This document shows, piece after piece, positions 1 to 8,973 of a stretch of 64,000 nt of DNA (within the stretch, counting starts at the first letter, position 1; each line of letters starts with the position of its first letter). Made by a program: the position numbers and the translations under genes. The notes under the pieces were generated by a model. That model saw only the letters and a program-made list of their open reading frames with translations, had not been told where the DNA came from and made no database searches. Source of the DNA: Methyloglobulus morosus KoM1 (GTDB lineage Bacteria; Pseudomonadota; Gammaproteobacteria; Methylococcales; Methylomonadaceae); assembly GCF_000496735.2 (NCBI RefSeq), contig NZ_AYLO01000008.1, forward strand, positions 34,895 to 98,894, written 5' to 3'.

Positions 1-146
1 CCAGCCGATGGCATCAGGATACCTAAGTGCTCAGAAGGAAGCCTAACGAGCAAACCTAATAGGCCCAACAGGATATATAGACCCGCAACCATACCAATTA
101 AGATAAGACTTTTACCAAATTGGATGAACGGCGAGCTATTTGGCAT
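1..146 (-). CDS. Small membrane protein, 3' part missing (runs off left edge)
   Basis: An open frame begins at ATG 146-144 and stays open to the window edge, giving 48 residues. The start shares one base with the mfnB stop (TGATG), so translation is probably coupled and this is the next gene of the cofactor operon. Residues 9-35 form one strongly hydrophobic stretch (FGKSLILIGMVAGLYILLG and onwards), followed by LLVRLPSEHLG. This layout resembles the short DUF2905 family (one membrane helix, then an RLPGD-like motif), but the match is only by eye. Function unknown; position is the main clue. Confidence 0.5.
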   Translation of the reverse strand, partial: MPNSSPFIQFGKSLILIGMVAGLYILLGLLGLLVRLPSEHLGILMPSA

Positions 147-829
147 CAGGAAGAATATTCAGAAATGTTTTGCTTGATAGCCTGGACACGCCGGAGATTT
201 AGATGCCCTACCCTATCGTTTTGGTCGCATAATGCCCCCCTAAAGCCCAAGTAATCAGGTTGATAAGGCATCAATAGGGCAATGTCTTCCAACTTTAAGG
301 AACCCGCAAGGCCACAGAGGACCTGCTTGGTTTTAACGTGGGCGACAAAACGCCCGATCTCGCTTCGAGCCATGATTCCTGTCAATGAACCCTTGGTTTT
401 ATCTTGGGTATCGAGCATGATCCCCTTTAAACCTGCCTCAACAAGGCGGTCTATTAAGCCGAAATCGGGGTTTGTGTCCGCAAATAAGACGGCGATCAAG
501 TTAATAGTTGAAGTCAATTGAGTTAATTTTTCAATGACTTCCTGTTGATTTTCGTCTGGAGAAAAGCCGATTTTGATATAGTTAACACCTGTTTCCGCCA
601 TTTCTTTTACGGCATTAAAAATTAACCCAGATTGCATGGGCAAGTCGCCAATCGTTGCACTGACCGGGCATTGATGACCAATAATGTTGACAATTTCCTT
701 TACCAATTTAATATCCAGCCCGCCCAACGAACCCAATGCGGGTTCTTTGAGGTCAATGATAGCGACATTTTCCGCCAATACCAGCCTCGCTTCATCCACG
801 CTGTTCACACTGGCTAGCATTCCGGTCAT
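146..829 (-). CDS. mfnB: (5-formylfuran-3-yl)methyl phosphate synthase
   Basis: MfnB-type TIM-barrel enzyme of 227 aa. It condenses two glyceraldehyde 3-phosphate molecules to 4-(hydroxymethyl)-2-furancarboxaldehyde phosphate, the furan precursor of methanofuran/methylofuran. The Schiff-base lysine motif IIDLKEPALGSLGG (Lys28) is at the N-terminus, and further family lysines lie in YIKIGF and DTQDKTKGS. The start MTGMLAS is chosen because its ATG overlaps the upstream DUF447 stop by 4 bp (ATGA), with AAGGA upstream; a longer frame to 889 would intrude on DUF447. Methylofuran carries formyl groups in the C1 oxidation pathway, so this gene is a strong methylotroph marker. Confidence 0.9.
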   Translation of the reverse strand: MTGMLASVNSVDEARLVLAENVAIIDLKEPALGSLGGLDIKLVKEIVNIIGHQCPVSATIGDLPMQSGLIFNAVKEMAETGVNYIKIGFSPDENQQEVIEKLTQLTSTINLIAVLFADTNPDFGLIDRLVEAGLKGIMLDTQDKTKGSLTGIMARSEIGRFVAHVKTKQVLCGLAGSLKLEDIALLMPYQPDYLGFRGALCDQNDRVGHLNLRRVQAIKQNISEYSS

Positions 830-1389
830 ATCTTTGCATTCCTTTTGTGATGATCGAGCGCATCCATGAGCCAGCCCCAGGCTTCCCACTCGCGCTCGCC
901 TGCGGTTTTTTCCAAGCCAATGCGTAAATAATCCATTTCCGATTCAATTTTTTCTAACGGCAACATGTCCAATCGGCTAATTAAAATGGCGGCTTCCAGG
1001 ACTGAAAACTGGGCGCGATTGAAACCCGTAAAAGGCCTATGGTTAACCGTATTTACAGGCCTGCAAAATAATTTGGGTCGAGTGGAATCCTCTTCAACCC
1101 TTTCGATTTCTACTTCAGTATGCGCCAATGCACACTCCAAGACCTTACCTGGGATAACTTGTGCAGGTTTCAGCGGCCAATCACGGTGTCCGGTCAAACA
1201 TCCCGCAAACACCCGCACATCATCGCAATAATTGATAACGCCCACCTTCGTTTCCAAAAAATTGTTCAGTGTGGTCGATGGCCGGAAGGGCAAGACAATA
1301 AGGTGAGCCCCCTCCTCATGGATGCCCATCGGGGCGATGTGGACAGTCCCTTCATTATTTTGGGTAATGACGATGGTTTCCAGTATCAT
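826..1389 (-). CDS. DUF447 family flavin-reductase-like protein
   Basis: 187-aa protein with the DUF447 pattern: N-terminal IVITQNNEGTVHIAPMGIHE, then LIVLPFRPSTTLNNF, and a C-terminal helical part. The family is found in methanogens and in H4MPT-using bacteria, always near cofactor genes. Its fold is related to FMN-binding split barrels. The exact reaction is not settled; a role in H4MPT/methylofuran synthesis is inferred from context. It overlaps DUF6513 upstream and mfnB downstream by 4 bp each (ATGA), which implies one transcript and coupled translation. Confidence 0.8.
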   Translation of the reverse strand: MILETIVITQNNEGTVHIAPMGIHEEGAHLIVLPFRPSTTLNNFLETKVGVINYCDDVRVFAGCLTGHRDWPLKPAQVIPGKVLECALAHTEVEIERVEEDSTRPKLFCRPVNTVNHRPFTGFNRAQFSVLEAAILISRLDMLPLEKIESEMDYLRIGLEKTAGEREWEAWGWLMDALDHHKRNAKI

Positions 1390-2771
1390 TTTTTTAAGGT
1401 AGTCCCGGCAGGTTTAAAACTGTGCAGGTCAACGGTTTGCTCGGCGCTGTCGCTGGCACAACCCCAATCCAGCCGCTGGTCTTGATTGAACCGCTTGCCT
1501 AATTGCCAGGCAATCTCAGCCCGTGCCAATTCCACACCTAAATAAAAGGCATGCCCAGGATCATTCGCCACTGCCAACTTGGGGTAAAGATCAAACGGGT
1601 CGCTCGCCGTATGGAATCCGTCCCGGTTAAAGAGATGGATGCCCTCAGTGCTGGTTTGGATGCGGTAGCTAGGATCGGTAATCTGGCCAGCCAGTTCCTT
1701 GATTTCATCCGCCGAATAAGGAAACGGCGAGGTCTCGTGCAAGGCCATCAGGCTAGAGTCGATATGCTTAGGCAAGGTGTCTTGCTCTTTAGCCGCAAAC
1801 ATAATACGCCGTGCAATATCGGATTCTTTGACGGCGCGGCACGCATGACGACTGACTTCGGTGGCAAGGATTTGGTTAATGTTGAGTTCCGAACAAATCC
1901 CCAACAACAAGGCATTCATCCCAGCCGTATCGGCATGGGTCAATTCGGTGATGTTGCCCACACCCATCATGATCTCAATTTCGGGATGCCGCTTCCTGAC
2001 CTCATGATAGCGCACGATGGACTCGGTAAAGCCGAAATGGATGGGATCGAGGATGGGATCGACGATGAATGGGCGATTTTTGCCTTGCATGACCGAAATT
2101 GCACGGTCGAGCGACGCTAAATCTTCATGCGTTTCAGGAATCAAAATCGGCGTTGCAGCGACTTCATCGGCGATCCACAATGTATTTTCGTGCAGGCTGA
2201 GGAGATAATCAGCCCCTGCCTTTCCACCTCGAAGCAAGTCGTCGCTGTTTAGTGAATCGATACTGACAATGAATCCTTGTCGTTTGAGTGCCTGGATTGC
2301 CTCTTCCATGTGCGGAAAATCCGTGCTCGGCAAACAGCCGATGTCGATAACGTCCGCACCATTTTTTTTGTAATAGTTAGCGCGTTTGACAATTTCTTCG
2401 ATGCCAATATGGGGCGCATCAACAATTTCGGCATAAATCTTGACGTTATAGCGGTTTAAATCGTATTGATGTGCCGCCTTGCCGAAATACTGGGGCAAAT
2501 CCTTGAGCTCATCCGGCCCCCTTTCTACCGTCACATCCAGTTCTTTCGCCAAAGCCCCAACATCGCCACGGCAGCGACCCGGGATGATAATGCGGTTTGC
2601 GCCGAAGGTATCTTTTAATCGGCGAAGGATCATGTCTGTCGTTATCAGGGCGGCGACTTTAACGCCAAGTTGATGAACCGTATAGGTAAATTCTGGCTGC
2701 ATTTTTTTCAGGATGCCACGCAATTGCTTTTCTGCCAACCTGCCGGTGAGAAAAAGTAGATGCTCGCTCAT
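1386..2771 (-). CDS. Dihydropteroate synthase-like protein (DUF6513)
   Basis: 461-aa protein with an N-terminal domain of about 120 aa (FLTGRLAEKQL, PGRCRGD) followed by a DHPS-like TIM barrel (GADVIDIGCLPS, ISVMQGKNRPFIVDP, MGVGNITELTHAD). Homologues occur in methanogens and in methylotroph H4MPT clusters, where they are candidates for joining the pterin to an arylamine, the step folP performs for folate. A true folP (3372-4196) is divergently encoded 600 bp away, so this copy is unlikely to be the folate enzyme. Overlaps the flavoprotein stop by 4 bp and DUF447 by 4 bp. Confidence 0.82.
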   Translation of the reverse strand: MSEHLLFLTGRLAEKQLRGILKKMQPEFTYTVHQLGVKVAALITTDMILRRLKDTFGANRIIIPGRCRGDVGALAKELDVTVERGPDELKDLPQYFGKAAHQYDLNRYNVKIYAEIVDAPHIGIEEIVKRANYYKKNGADVIDIGCLPSTDFPHMEEAIQALKRQGFIVSIDSLNSDDLLRGGKAGADYLLSLHENTLWIADEVAATPILIPETHEDLASLDRAISVMQGKNRPFIVDPILDPIHFGFTESIVRYHEVRKRHPEIEIMMGVGNITELTHADTAGMNALLLGICSELNINQILATEVSRHACRAVKESDIARRIMFAAKEQDTLPKHIDSSLMALHETSPFPYSADEIKELAGQITDPSYRIQTSTEGIHLFNRDGFHTASDPFDLYPKLAVANDPGHAFYLGVELARAEIAWQLGKRFNQDQRLDWGCASDSAEQTVDLHSFKPAGTTLKK

Positions 2772-3304
2772 GCCAATGCCGCTAGCCGTTGTTTAACCGT
2801 GTCGATCAATTCTTCAACGCTTTCCACGACGGTGGTGTATTCAAAACTGCGTATTTTTTCCGTGCCTTCCAAATCGATTTTGCGCGGATAAACCATCACT
2901 TTCCCACCCGGTGCCGTCGTTTCCATTTCCGGAGCAATATCGCAAGGATAGACAATGCACGGCACTTTGCACTTCCCTGCCTGTGAGTAGAGGTTAGTCA
3001 CCAGATTGTCGGCAATACCCAGTACGCACTTGGCAATCGTATTCGAGGTGGCGGGTGCCATCACGAAGGTATGGTAATAGCCTTTGTAAAACAGGCCGAC
3101 GGGCGGAGAGGAGGCCGTCTTGTCACGATAAACCGGATGTATAGCCCGCACTGCATCCAAACTAATGCCGTACATTTTCAGCACTTCCTCGCCCGCCGGA
3201 CTGATATAGACATCCACATCCTGCAAGGTCAGCAAAAAGTCCAGGCATTCTTCTATATAATGACCAGAACCGGTAATCGCCCAGGCCAGACGGGGTTTAC
3301 TCAT
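2768..3304 (-). CDS. Flavoprotein, dihydromethanopterin reductase (DmrB/AfpA-like)
   Basis: 178-aa Flavoprotein-family (PF02441) protein: MSKPRLAWAITGSGHYIEE is the N-terminal FMN-binding strand and loop, APATSNTIAKCVLGIADNLVTN the second conserved block, and CIVYPCDIAPEME includes the cysteine region. Relatives reduce dihydromethanopterin to tetrahydromethanopterin (DmrB), matching its place as first gene of the H4MPT operon. The ATG at 3304 is preferred: upstream codons are not protein-like and would run through the folP promoter. The 67-bp gap to folP is a divergent promoter region. Confidence 0.78.
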   Translation of the reverse strand: MSKPRLAWAITGSGHYIEECLDFLLTLQDVDVYISPAGEEVLKMYGISLDAVRAIHPVYRDKTASSPPVGLFYKGYYHTFVMAPATSNTIAKCVLGIADNLVTNLYSQAGKCKVPCIVYPCDIAPEMETTAPGGKVMVYPRKIDLEGTEKIRSFEYTTVVESVEELIDTVKQRLAALA

Positions 3305-3371
3305 GACAACAACAAGTAGGAATAGTCCTTTTATTATAAGGTAGCTTGGACAACGCACACAGGAAAATCGA

Positions 3372-4196
3372 GTGGACTTTAACGAAAGACAAAAACCGCT
3401 GATTATGGGCATTTTAAATGTAACCCCTGACAGCTTTTCCGACGGCGGCCAATATGTCCGCACCGATGCGGCAGTACGACAAGTTGGACGCATGTTGGCG
3501 GAAGGGGCCGATATCATCGACATCGGCGGCGAATCCACACGCCCTGGCTCTGGCCCGATCAGTTCGGAGGAGCAAGTGCGGCGCGTCATTCCTATTATCC
3601 TCGCCATTCGCAAACAGTTCACCAATGACAGGCTGATTAGCATCGATACAACCCTAAGCCCCGTGGCAGAAGCCGCATTAGATGCAGGCGCCAATCTTAT
3701 TAACGATGTCTCGGCGGGGCAGGATGACCCCGATATTCTAGCTTTGGCCGCCAAAAGGTCAGTCCCTATCATCCTTATGCATAGGTTAGGAACGTCGCTT
3801 ACGATGCAGGATAACCCTCATTACGATAAGGTGGTATCGGAAATCCTTGATTTTCTACAATCAAGGGTTTCTGCTGCCCTAGCGGCGGGCATTCATAAAG
3901 AAAATATCTTAATCGACCCTGGCATTGGCTTTGGTAAGCGCAGGCAAGATAACCTCGATTTATTGGCAAATCTTGATAAATTCGTCGAACTCGGATTCCC
4001 CGTGCTGTTGGGGACAAGCCGCAAACGGTTTATGGGCGCGATCTGCAATGTCGCCGAGCCTTCCGAACTGGTCACCGCAACCGCCGTCACCACTGCACTA
4101 GGCGTAATGGCAGGCGTAAAGCTGTTTCGGGTACATGATGTGAAGGAAAATCGGCAAGCAGCAGATGTGGCTTGGGCGATTAAGCAGAGCCTTTAA
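3372..4196 (+). CDS. folP: Dihydropteroate synthase
   Basis: 274-aa DHPS joining p-aminobenzoate to the hydroxymethyldihydropterin pyrophosphate in folate synthesis. Signature 1 (MGILNVTPDSFSDGG) is at residues 12-26, signature 2 (DIGGESTRPGS) near residue 58, and the conserved tail motif RVHDV is present. The start is GTG at 3372, preceded by AGGAAAA. It begins a plus-strand cluster and is divergent from the H4MPT operon, so folate and H4MPT pterin genes share an intergenic region. Confidence 0.95.
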   Translation: MDFNERQKPLIMGILNVTPDSFSDGGQYVRTDAAVRQVGRMLAEGADIIDIGGESTRPGSGPISSEEQVRRVIPIILAIRKQFTNDRLISIDTTLSPVAEAALDAGANLINDVSAGQDDPDILALAAKRSVPIILMHRLGTSLTMQDNPHYDKVVSEILDFLQSRVSAALAAGIHKENILIDPGIGFGKRRQDNLDLLANLDKFVELGFPVLLGTSRKRFMGAICNVAEPSELVTATAVTTALGVMAGVKLFRVHDVKENRQAADVAWAIKQSL

Positions 4197-4210
4197 CTCA
4201 AAACAACCGA

Positions 4211-5113
4211 ATGCACCCAGAACTGGTTAAACTGGAACAAAGCTTCGGCTTATCCGTCCTGACTAAAATTGACGATCCCCTCCTGGATGATTATCAAGTC
4301 AGCTTATGGATAAAACGGGACGACCTGTTGCATCCTATAATTTCCGGCAACAAATGGCGTAAGCTCAAATACAACCTGGATCATGCCTTGTCTTTAGGCG
4401 CGGACACCCTGATCAGCATGGGTGGCACCTATTCAAACCACCTGCACGCCTTGGCGTATACGGGCAAAATCCTCGGGCTGAAAACCATTGGCATCATTCG
4501 CGGCGAAAAACCGGCCCTGTTAACCCCTACCCTGCAAGATATGCAGAATTGGGGCATGGAGCTTAGGTTTATCTCCCGCACAGAATTTCGGCATTACAGA
4601 AATTATAGGGATTGGCAAGACTTGCCCGACATCAAGCCCAACGAATTTTGGCTACCGGAAGGCGGGGCAAACCACCTTGCACTCAAAGGCATGGCTGAAT
4701 TGGTCAATGAAATTGACATTGAATACGACACCTTATGCGTAGCATGTGGAACGGGCGTAACCTTAGCCGGCTTAATCGATGCCGTTCCTGGACGACAATC
4801 CGCATTAGGTTTCGCCGCATTAAAACACGCCGATTTTTTACAGCCTGACGTGAAATCTTTATTGTCAAAAAACAGTAATAATTGGGAAATAATTCTGGAT
4901 TATCATTGTGGTGGATTTGCCAACACTAGCCTAGAATTAACGTCATTTATGCATGCCTTTACGCAAAAAACATCCATCCCTCTAGATCCCGTGTACACCG
5001 GAAAAATGTTGTACGGCCTCTATGACCTGATTGCAAAAGGCTATTTTAAGCCGGGACAGCGTATTATTGCGTTGCATACAGGAGGATTACAAGGAAACCG
5101 GGGCTACGCCTGA
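4211..5113 (+). CDS. PLP-dependent ACC deaminase/D-cysteine desulfhydrase family protein
   Basis: 300-aa fold-type II PLP enzyme. The candidate PLP lysine is Lys48 in SGNKWRKLKYN, followed by GGTYSNHLHALAY, and the phosphate-binding loop is CGTGVTLAG. The family includes ACC deaminase and D-cysteine desulfhydrase; the substrate cannot be told from sequence. It starts 14 bp after folP and its stop shares one base with the next start (TGATG). Confidence 0.85.
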   Translation: MHPELVKLEQSFGLSVLTKIDDPLLDDYQVSLWIKRDDLLHPIISGNKWRKLKYNLDHALSLGADTLISMGGTYSNHLHALAYTGKILGLKTIGIIRGEKPALLTPTLQDMQNWGMELRFISRTEFRHYRNYRDWQDLPDIKPNEFWLPEGGANHLALKGMAELVNEIDIEYDTLCVACGTGVTLAGLIDAVPGRQSALGFAALKHADFLQPDVKSLLSKNSNNWEIILDYHCGGFANTSLELTSFMHAFTQKTSIPLDPVYTGKMLYGLYDLIAKGYFKPGQRIIALHTGGLQGNRGYA

Positions 5114-5772
5114 TGCAAAGAATATTAGAACTTGAGTTAATGGAAGACGTGGACCAAGTGATCGCTTATGCGCAAGCTGATTTTGAAAAGCCGCATAATG
5201 ATTTTTTACAACGACTTAAAACCTTTGTAAATGAACCGACATTCAATGGCAAGGCGCTGGATTTAGGCTGCGGCTCAGGGGACATCAGCCGACGATTTGC
5301 TTCAGCTTTCCCATTTAGTAAAATTGATGCTGTTGACGGCTCCAAACCCATGATAGATTATGCGTTAAATTCGATTGATCCTGTGTTACAACTTAGACTT
5401 AACTTCATACACGGCAAGTTACCTGATACCGTATTACCCGAATCCAGTTACGACATTATTTTCAGCAACAGTTTGTTACATCACTTACCGAATCCGCAAG
5501 TGCTTTGGCAACTCATCAAAAAGTGTTCAGCACCCGGTACGCGCATAGTTGTGATGGATTTGCTTAGGCCCGTTTCAAAAAAAATGGCAAAAACGCTAGT
5601 GGAAATGTACGCTATAGACGAACCGAAAATATTGCAGCGGGATTTTTATAATTCCTTGTTGGCGGCATTTAGCCTTGAAGAAATCGACAAGCAATTGGCT
5701 TTTGCAGAGTTACCGCTAGCTATCGAACAAGTCAGCGACCGGCATGTTTTTTTATCGGGCATTGCAAACTGA
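5113..5772 (+). CDS. Class I SAM-dependent methyltransferase
   Basis: 219-aa protein with the SAM-binding motif I ALDLGCGSGDIS around residues 48-58, an acidic motif II region (IDAVDGSKPM), and motif IV/post-I DIIFSNSLLHHL. The substrate is unknown. It overlaps the preceding gene by one base and ends 10 bp before ppk1, so it is part of the folP-def cluster. The Methyltransf_11/25 type fits small-molecule methylation, but nothing here names the target. Confidence 0.82.
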   Translation: MQRILELELMEDVDQVIAYAQADFEKPHNDFLQRLKTFVNEPTFNGKALDLGCGSGDISRRFASAFPFSKIDAVDGSKPMIDYALNSIDPVLQLRLNFIHGKLPDTVLPESSYDIIFSNSLLHHLPNPQVLWQLIKKCSAPGTRIVVMDLLRPVSKKMAKTLVEMYAIDEPKILQRDFYNSLLAAFSLEEIDKQLAFAELPLAIEQVSDRHVFLSGIAN

Positions 5773-5782
5773 TGGGCAATTT

Positions 5783-7894
5783 ATGGCAAACCTGACTGTA
5801 GCACCGAAAGAGACATTACAGATTATCGACCTGCAAAGGCCGGAATTCTATATCAACCGTGAACTCAGCCTACTGGAGTTCAACAAACGCGTATTGGCAC
5901 AAGCGAAAGATGAAAACGTCCCATTACTGGAGCGGCTAAATTACCTGTGCATCTCGTGCTCCAATCTCGATGAATTCTACGAAGTCCGGGTTGCTGGCGT
6001 TATCCAGATGGAGGCGATAGACCCCAAAGCGACTGGGCAGGATGGCTTAAACCCCCATGAACAGTTAGAGCTGATTTCCGTTAACGCCCATGAATTGGTG
6101 ACTGAGCAATATCGGGTACTCAATGAACTATTGATCCCTAAACTTAAACAAGAAAATATCCGCTTTATTCGTCGCACTGACTGGACGGAAGCGCAACATC
6201 AATGGCTGCAAACGTACTTCAGCGATCAGTTGTTGCCTATTTTATCCCCCGTCGGATTAGATTCCGCCCATCCTTTCCCCCGGATATTAAACAAGAGCTT
6301 AAACTTCATCATCTCGTTGACGGGCAAGGATGCGTTTGGCCGCAACAGTGGACGCGCTATTTTGCAAGCCCCCCGATCATTGCCGCGCATCATTCAATTT
6401 CCTGCAGAAGAAACCCAAAGTGGGCCTACCGATTTCGTGTTCTTGTCGTCGATTATCCATGCTTTTGTGGGCGAGCTGTTTAATGGTATGCATGTTAAGG
6501 GCTGCTATCAATTCAGGGTAACGCGAAACAGTGATTTTTTTGTTGATGACGATGCTATAGACGACTTACTGCTCGCAGTGCAAGGCGAATTGGCCACGCG
6601 CAATTACGGGGACGAAGTGCGCCTGGAGATTGATGCCAATTGCCCCGATGAAACGGTCAGTTTCTTACTTGACCGCTTTGAAATGACCAAGGATCGGCTG
6701 TTCTTGGTGGATGGCCCTGTCAACCTTAACCGCTTACAGGAAATTATTGCGCTGGTAGGTCGTCCAGACTTGAAATTTGCGTCTTTCAAGCCGACGACCC
6801 CTTTACAATTCAGCCGAAACACCGACATTTTTGCAGTTATCAAAAAACAGGATATTTTACTGCACCATCCATTTGAATCCTTTTCGCCCGTCGTTGAGTT
6901 CCTTCGCCAAGCGGCAGTTGCGCCGGATGTGCTGGCAATCAAACAAACGCTTTACCGTACTGGTGCTGAATCACCGATAGTTAATGCCCTGATAAAAGCA
7001 GCGATGGCGGGGAAGGAAGTGACAGTTGTCATTGAACTCAGGGCGCGGTTTGACGAGAAAGACAATATCAGCTTGGCCGCCAAGCTCCAAGAAGCTGCCG
7101 TGCATGTCGTGTACGGCGTGGTCGGCTATAAAACCCACGCCAAAATGTGCCTGGTACTAAAGCGGGAAGGCAAAGAATTACGCAATTACGTGCACTTAGG
7201 TACGGGGAATTACCACCCCAAAACAGCGTTGCTGTATACGGATTATGGTTTATTTTCCTGCGATAAAGACCTGGGCGAAGATGTACGGCGGGTATTCGCA
7301 CAATTGACCAGTTTAGGTAAAGTCAGTAAACTCAATAAATTGCTGCAATCTCCCTTTACCCTACACAGCGGCATTATCGAAAAGATTGAACGGGAAATTG
7401 CATACGCCCAGGCAGGTAAAGCCGCCAAAATCATCTTTAAGGCAAATGCCATCGTTGAAGAACAAATTATCCAGGCGTTGTACCGCGCTTCGCAAGCGGG
7501 CGTTAAAATAAAACTCATCATTCGCGGTATTTGTTGCCTTAAGCCAGGCATTCCAGGGGTATCGGAAAACATAGAAGTCCGTTCCATTATCGGCCGTTTC
7601 CTGGAACATGCCCGTGTCTATGCCTTTGCGAATGACGGTAACTGGGAAGTTTATGCTGCCAGCGCAGACTTGATGAACCGCAATATGTTCCAACGTGTGG
7701 AAGCTTGTTTTCCCATTGAAAGCAAACGCTTACATAATAGGATTTTGCATGACCTGGATACCTACCTAAGTGATAACAGCCAATCTTGGTCGCTACAAGC
7801 AAACGGGAGTTATAAACAAAATCATCGTAAAAGGAATGAAGCCGCCATCCAGGCACAGACAGTGCTTATGCAAGAGCTACAAAACCAGCCATGA
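5783..7894 (+). CDS. ppk1: Polyphosphate kinase 1
   Basis: 703-aa PPK1 polymerising the ATP gamma-phosphate into polyphosphate. The N-terminal domain opens with YINRELSLLEFNKRVL and SCSNLDEFYEVRV. Two PLD-like catalytic domains follow: YKTHAKMCLV carries the autophosphorylated histidine (His452), then LGTGNYHPKTA and SADLMNRNMFQRVEACFP. The start at 5783 (MANLTVA) is chosen because an in-frame codon at 5744 would overlap the methyltransferase and lacks similarity. The stop overlaps def by 4 bp (ATGA). Confidence 0.95.
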   Translation: MANLTVAPKETLQIIDLQRPEFYINRELSLLEFNKRVLAQAKDENVPLLERLNYLCISCSNLDEFYEVRVAGVIQMEAIDPKATGQDGLNPHEQLELISVNAHELVTEQYRVLNELLIPKLKQENIRFIRRTDWTEAQHQWLQTYFSDQLLPILSPVGLDSAHPFPRILNKSLNFIISLTGKDAFGRNSGRAILQAPRSLPRIIQFPAEETQSGPTDFVFLSSIIHAFVGELFNGMHVKGCYQFRVTRNSDFFVDDDAIDDLLLAVQGELATRNYGDEVRLEIDANCPDETVSFLLDRFEMTKDRLFLVDGPVNLNRLQEIIALVGRPDLKFASFKPTTPLQFSRNTDIFAVIKKQDILLHHPFESFSPVVEFLRQAAVAPDVLAIKQTLYRTGAESPIVNALIKAAMAGKEVTVVIELRARFDEKDNISLAAKLQEAAVHVVYGVVGYKTHAKMCLVLKREGKELRNYVHLGTGNYHPKTALLYTDYGLFSCDKDLGEDVRRVFAQLTSLGKVSKLNKLLQSPFTLHSGIIEKIEREIAYAQAGKAAKIIFKANAIVEEQIIQALYRASQAGVKIKLIIRGICCLKPGIPGVSENIEVRSIIGRFLEHARVYAFANDGNWEVYAASADLMNRNMFQRVEACFPIESKRLHNRILHDLDTYLSDNSQSWSLQANGSYKQNHRKRNEAAIQAQTVLMQELQNQP

Positions 7895-8418
7895 CACAAA
7901 CCTGCGAAATCGCCCAACTGGGTGCAACAGTACTGCGGCAACAGGCTGAGATTGTCGAGCATGTCGATAATCCCGACATCCGGCAAATCATCAAAGCCAT
8001 GCAAGCCGCCTTGGCGACGACCCAAGGTGTAGGGCTTGCCGCGCCGCAAATCAGCCAACTCAAGCGAATCATCATTGTTGCATCAAGGCCGACTGATCGT
8101 TATCCCAGCGCACCATTAATGCAGCCGACCGTTATGATCAATCCCGTGTTCGAACCCCTCTCGGATGAGAAAGAAAAAGACTGGGAAGGTTGCTTAAGCG
8201 TTCCCGGCATACGCGCCCTAGTGCCGCGCTTTAAATCCATTGAGGTAAAATATGCCGATGAGCAAGGCTACCGTATTGAAACGCAACTGGAAGGTTTTGT
8301 CGCCCGGATCTTCCAGCATGAGGCCGACCACCTGGAAGGCAAGATTTACCTGGATCGAGTGGAATGTTCAACAGACATTATCTCTGAAAGTGAGTATTTG
8401 AAACTGTTCCCTCATTGA
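7891..8418 (+). CDS. def: Peptide deformylase
   Basis: 175-aa metal-dependent hydrolase that removes the N-formyl group from nascent proteins. All three motifs are present: GVGLAAPQ (46-53), EGCLS with metal ligand Cys101, and QHEADHLEG with ligands His143/His147 and catalytic Glu144. Its ATG lies inside the ppk1 stop (ATGA). It is not next to fmt here, and could be a second deformylase in the genome; the window cannot show that. Confidence 0.93.
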   Translation: MTQTCEIAQLGATVLRQQAEIVEHVDNPDIRQIIKAMQAALATTQGVGLAAPQISQLKRIIIVASRPTDRYPSAPLMQPTVMINPVFEPLSDEKEKDWEGCLSVPGIRALVPRFKSIEVKYADEQGYRIETQLEGFVARIFQHEADHLEGKIYLDRVECSTDIISESEYLKLFPH

Positions 8419-8577
8419 AATTATTTTGGCTGACTGACGAAACCGCTTAACCCTACCCTATTGATAATACAGTTTATATTCCTCCGTCATGGCCTATTGC
8501 GACGATAGCCCTCACACTCACCGCAACTTCGAGTAAAATTACCCTAATATAGATTATTGCTTTATCAAGAGGAACTC

Positions 8578-8973
8578 ATGAAGACAGCCTTTATAACTAG
8601 CGCACTGTTATTTGCTTCACTATTTTTTTTAGTTATCGCAGAAGCCGAAACATCGACTGATGAATGGCAAAATACGACTATTTCTGATGCCACCATCAAG
8701 AAAATCCAGGAAGCAAAATATGAATATAAAAAATGTATCGGTGGGCAAATGCAAAAAACCGCTTTTTTGGACATGGACAGCCGCAAAGCAACGGAAGAGA
8801 TCTTAAAGCTGTGCGAACCCATGCTGGGTAAAATGCGCGAGACTTATTTGACAGAAAAAGTGCCTGCCGTGATGGCAGACCGCCATTTGCGGCAAGTCCG
8901 TATCCAGACGACCCGAAAATTGTTGCAGGAATTGATCTTTGCCCAAGCTGGCCGTGGCGCGGTAAAGCCATGA
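8578..8973 (+). CDS. Small secreted protein of the Hsp70/DUF2760 cluster
   Basis: 131-aa protein beginning MKTAFITSALLFASLFFLVIA, a classic Sec signal peptide with likely cleavage near AEA. The mature part is charged and helical with two cysteines (KKCIGG and KLCEPM), which could form a disulfide. ATG 8578 has AGAGGAAC just upstream, so it is preferred over the in-frame codon at 8557. Its stop overlaps the next gene by 4 bp (ATGA). No family recognised; context suggests the exported partner of the module. Confidence 0.7.
   Translation: MKTAFITSALLFASLFFLVIAEAETSTDEWQNTTISDATIKKIQEAKYEYKKCIGGQMQKTAFLDMDSRKATEEILKLCEPMLGKMRETYLTEKVPAVMADRHLRQVRIQTTRKLLQELIFAQAGRGAVKP

Noticed and set aside
3305-3772. 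N-terminal extension of the flavoprotein
   Set aside because: Antisense to folP; the flavoprotein family starts at MSKPRLAW.
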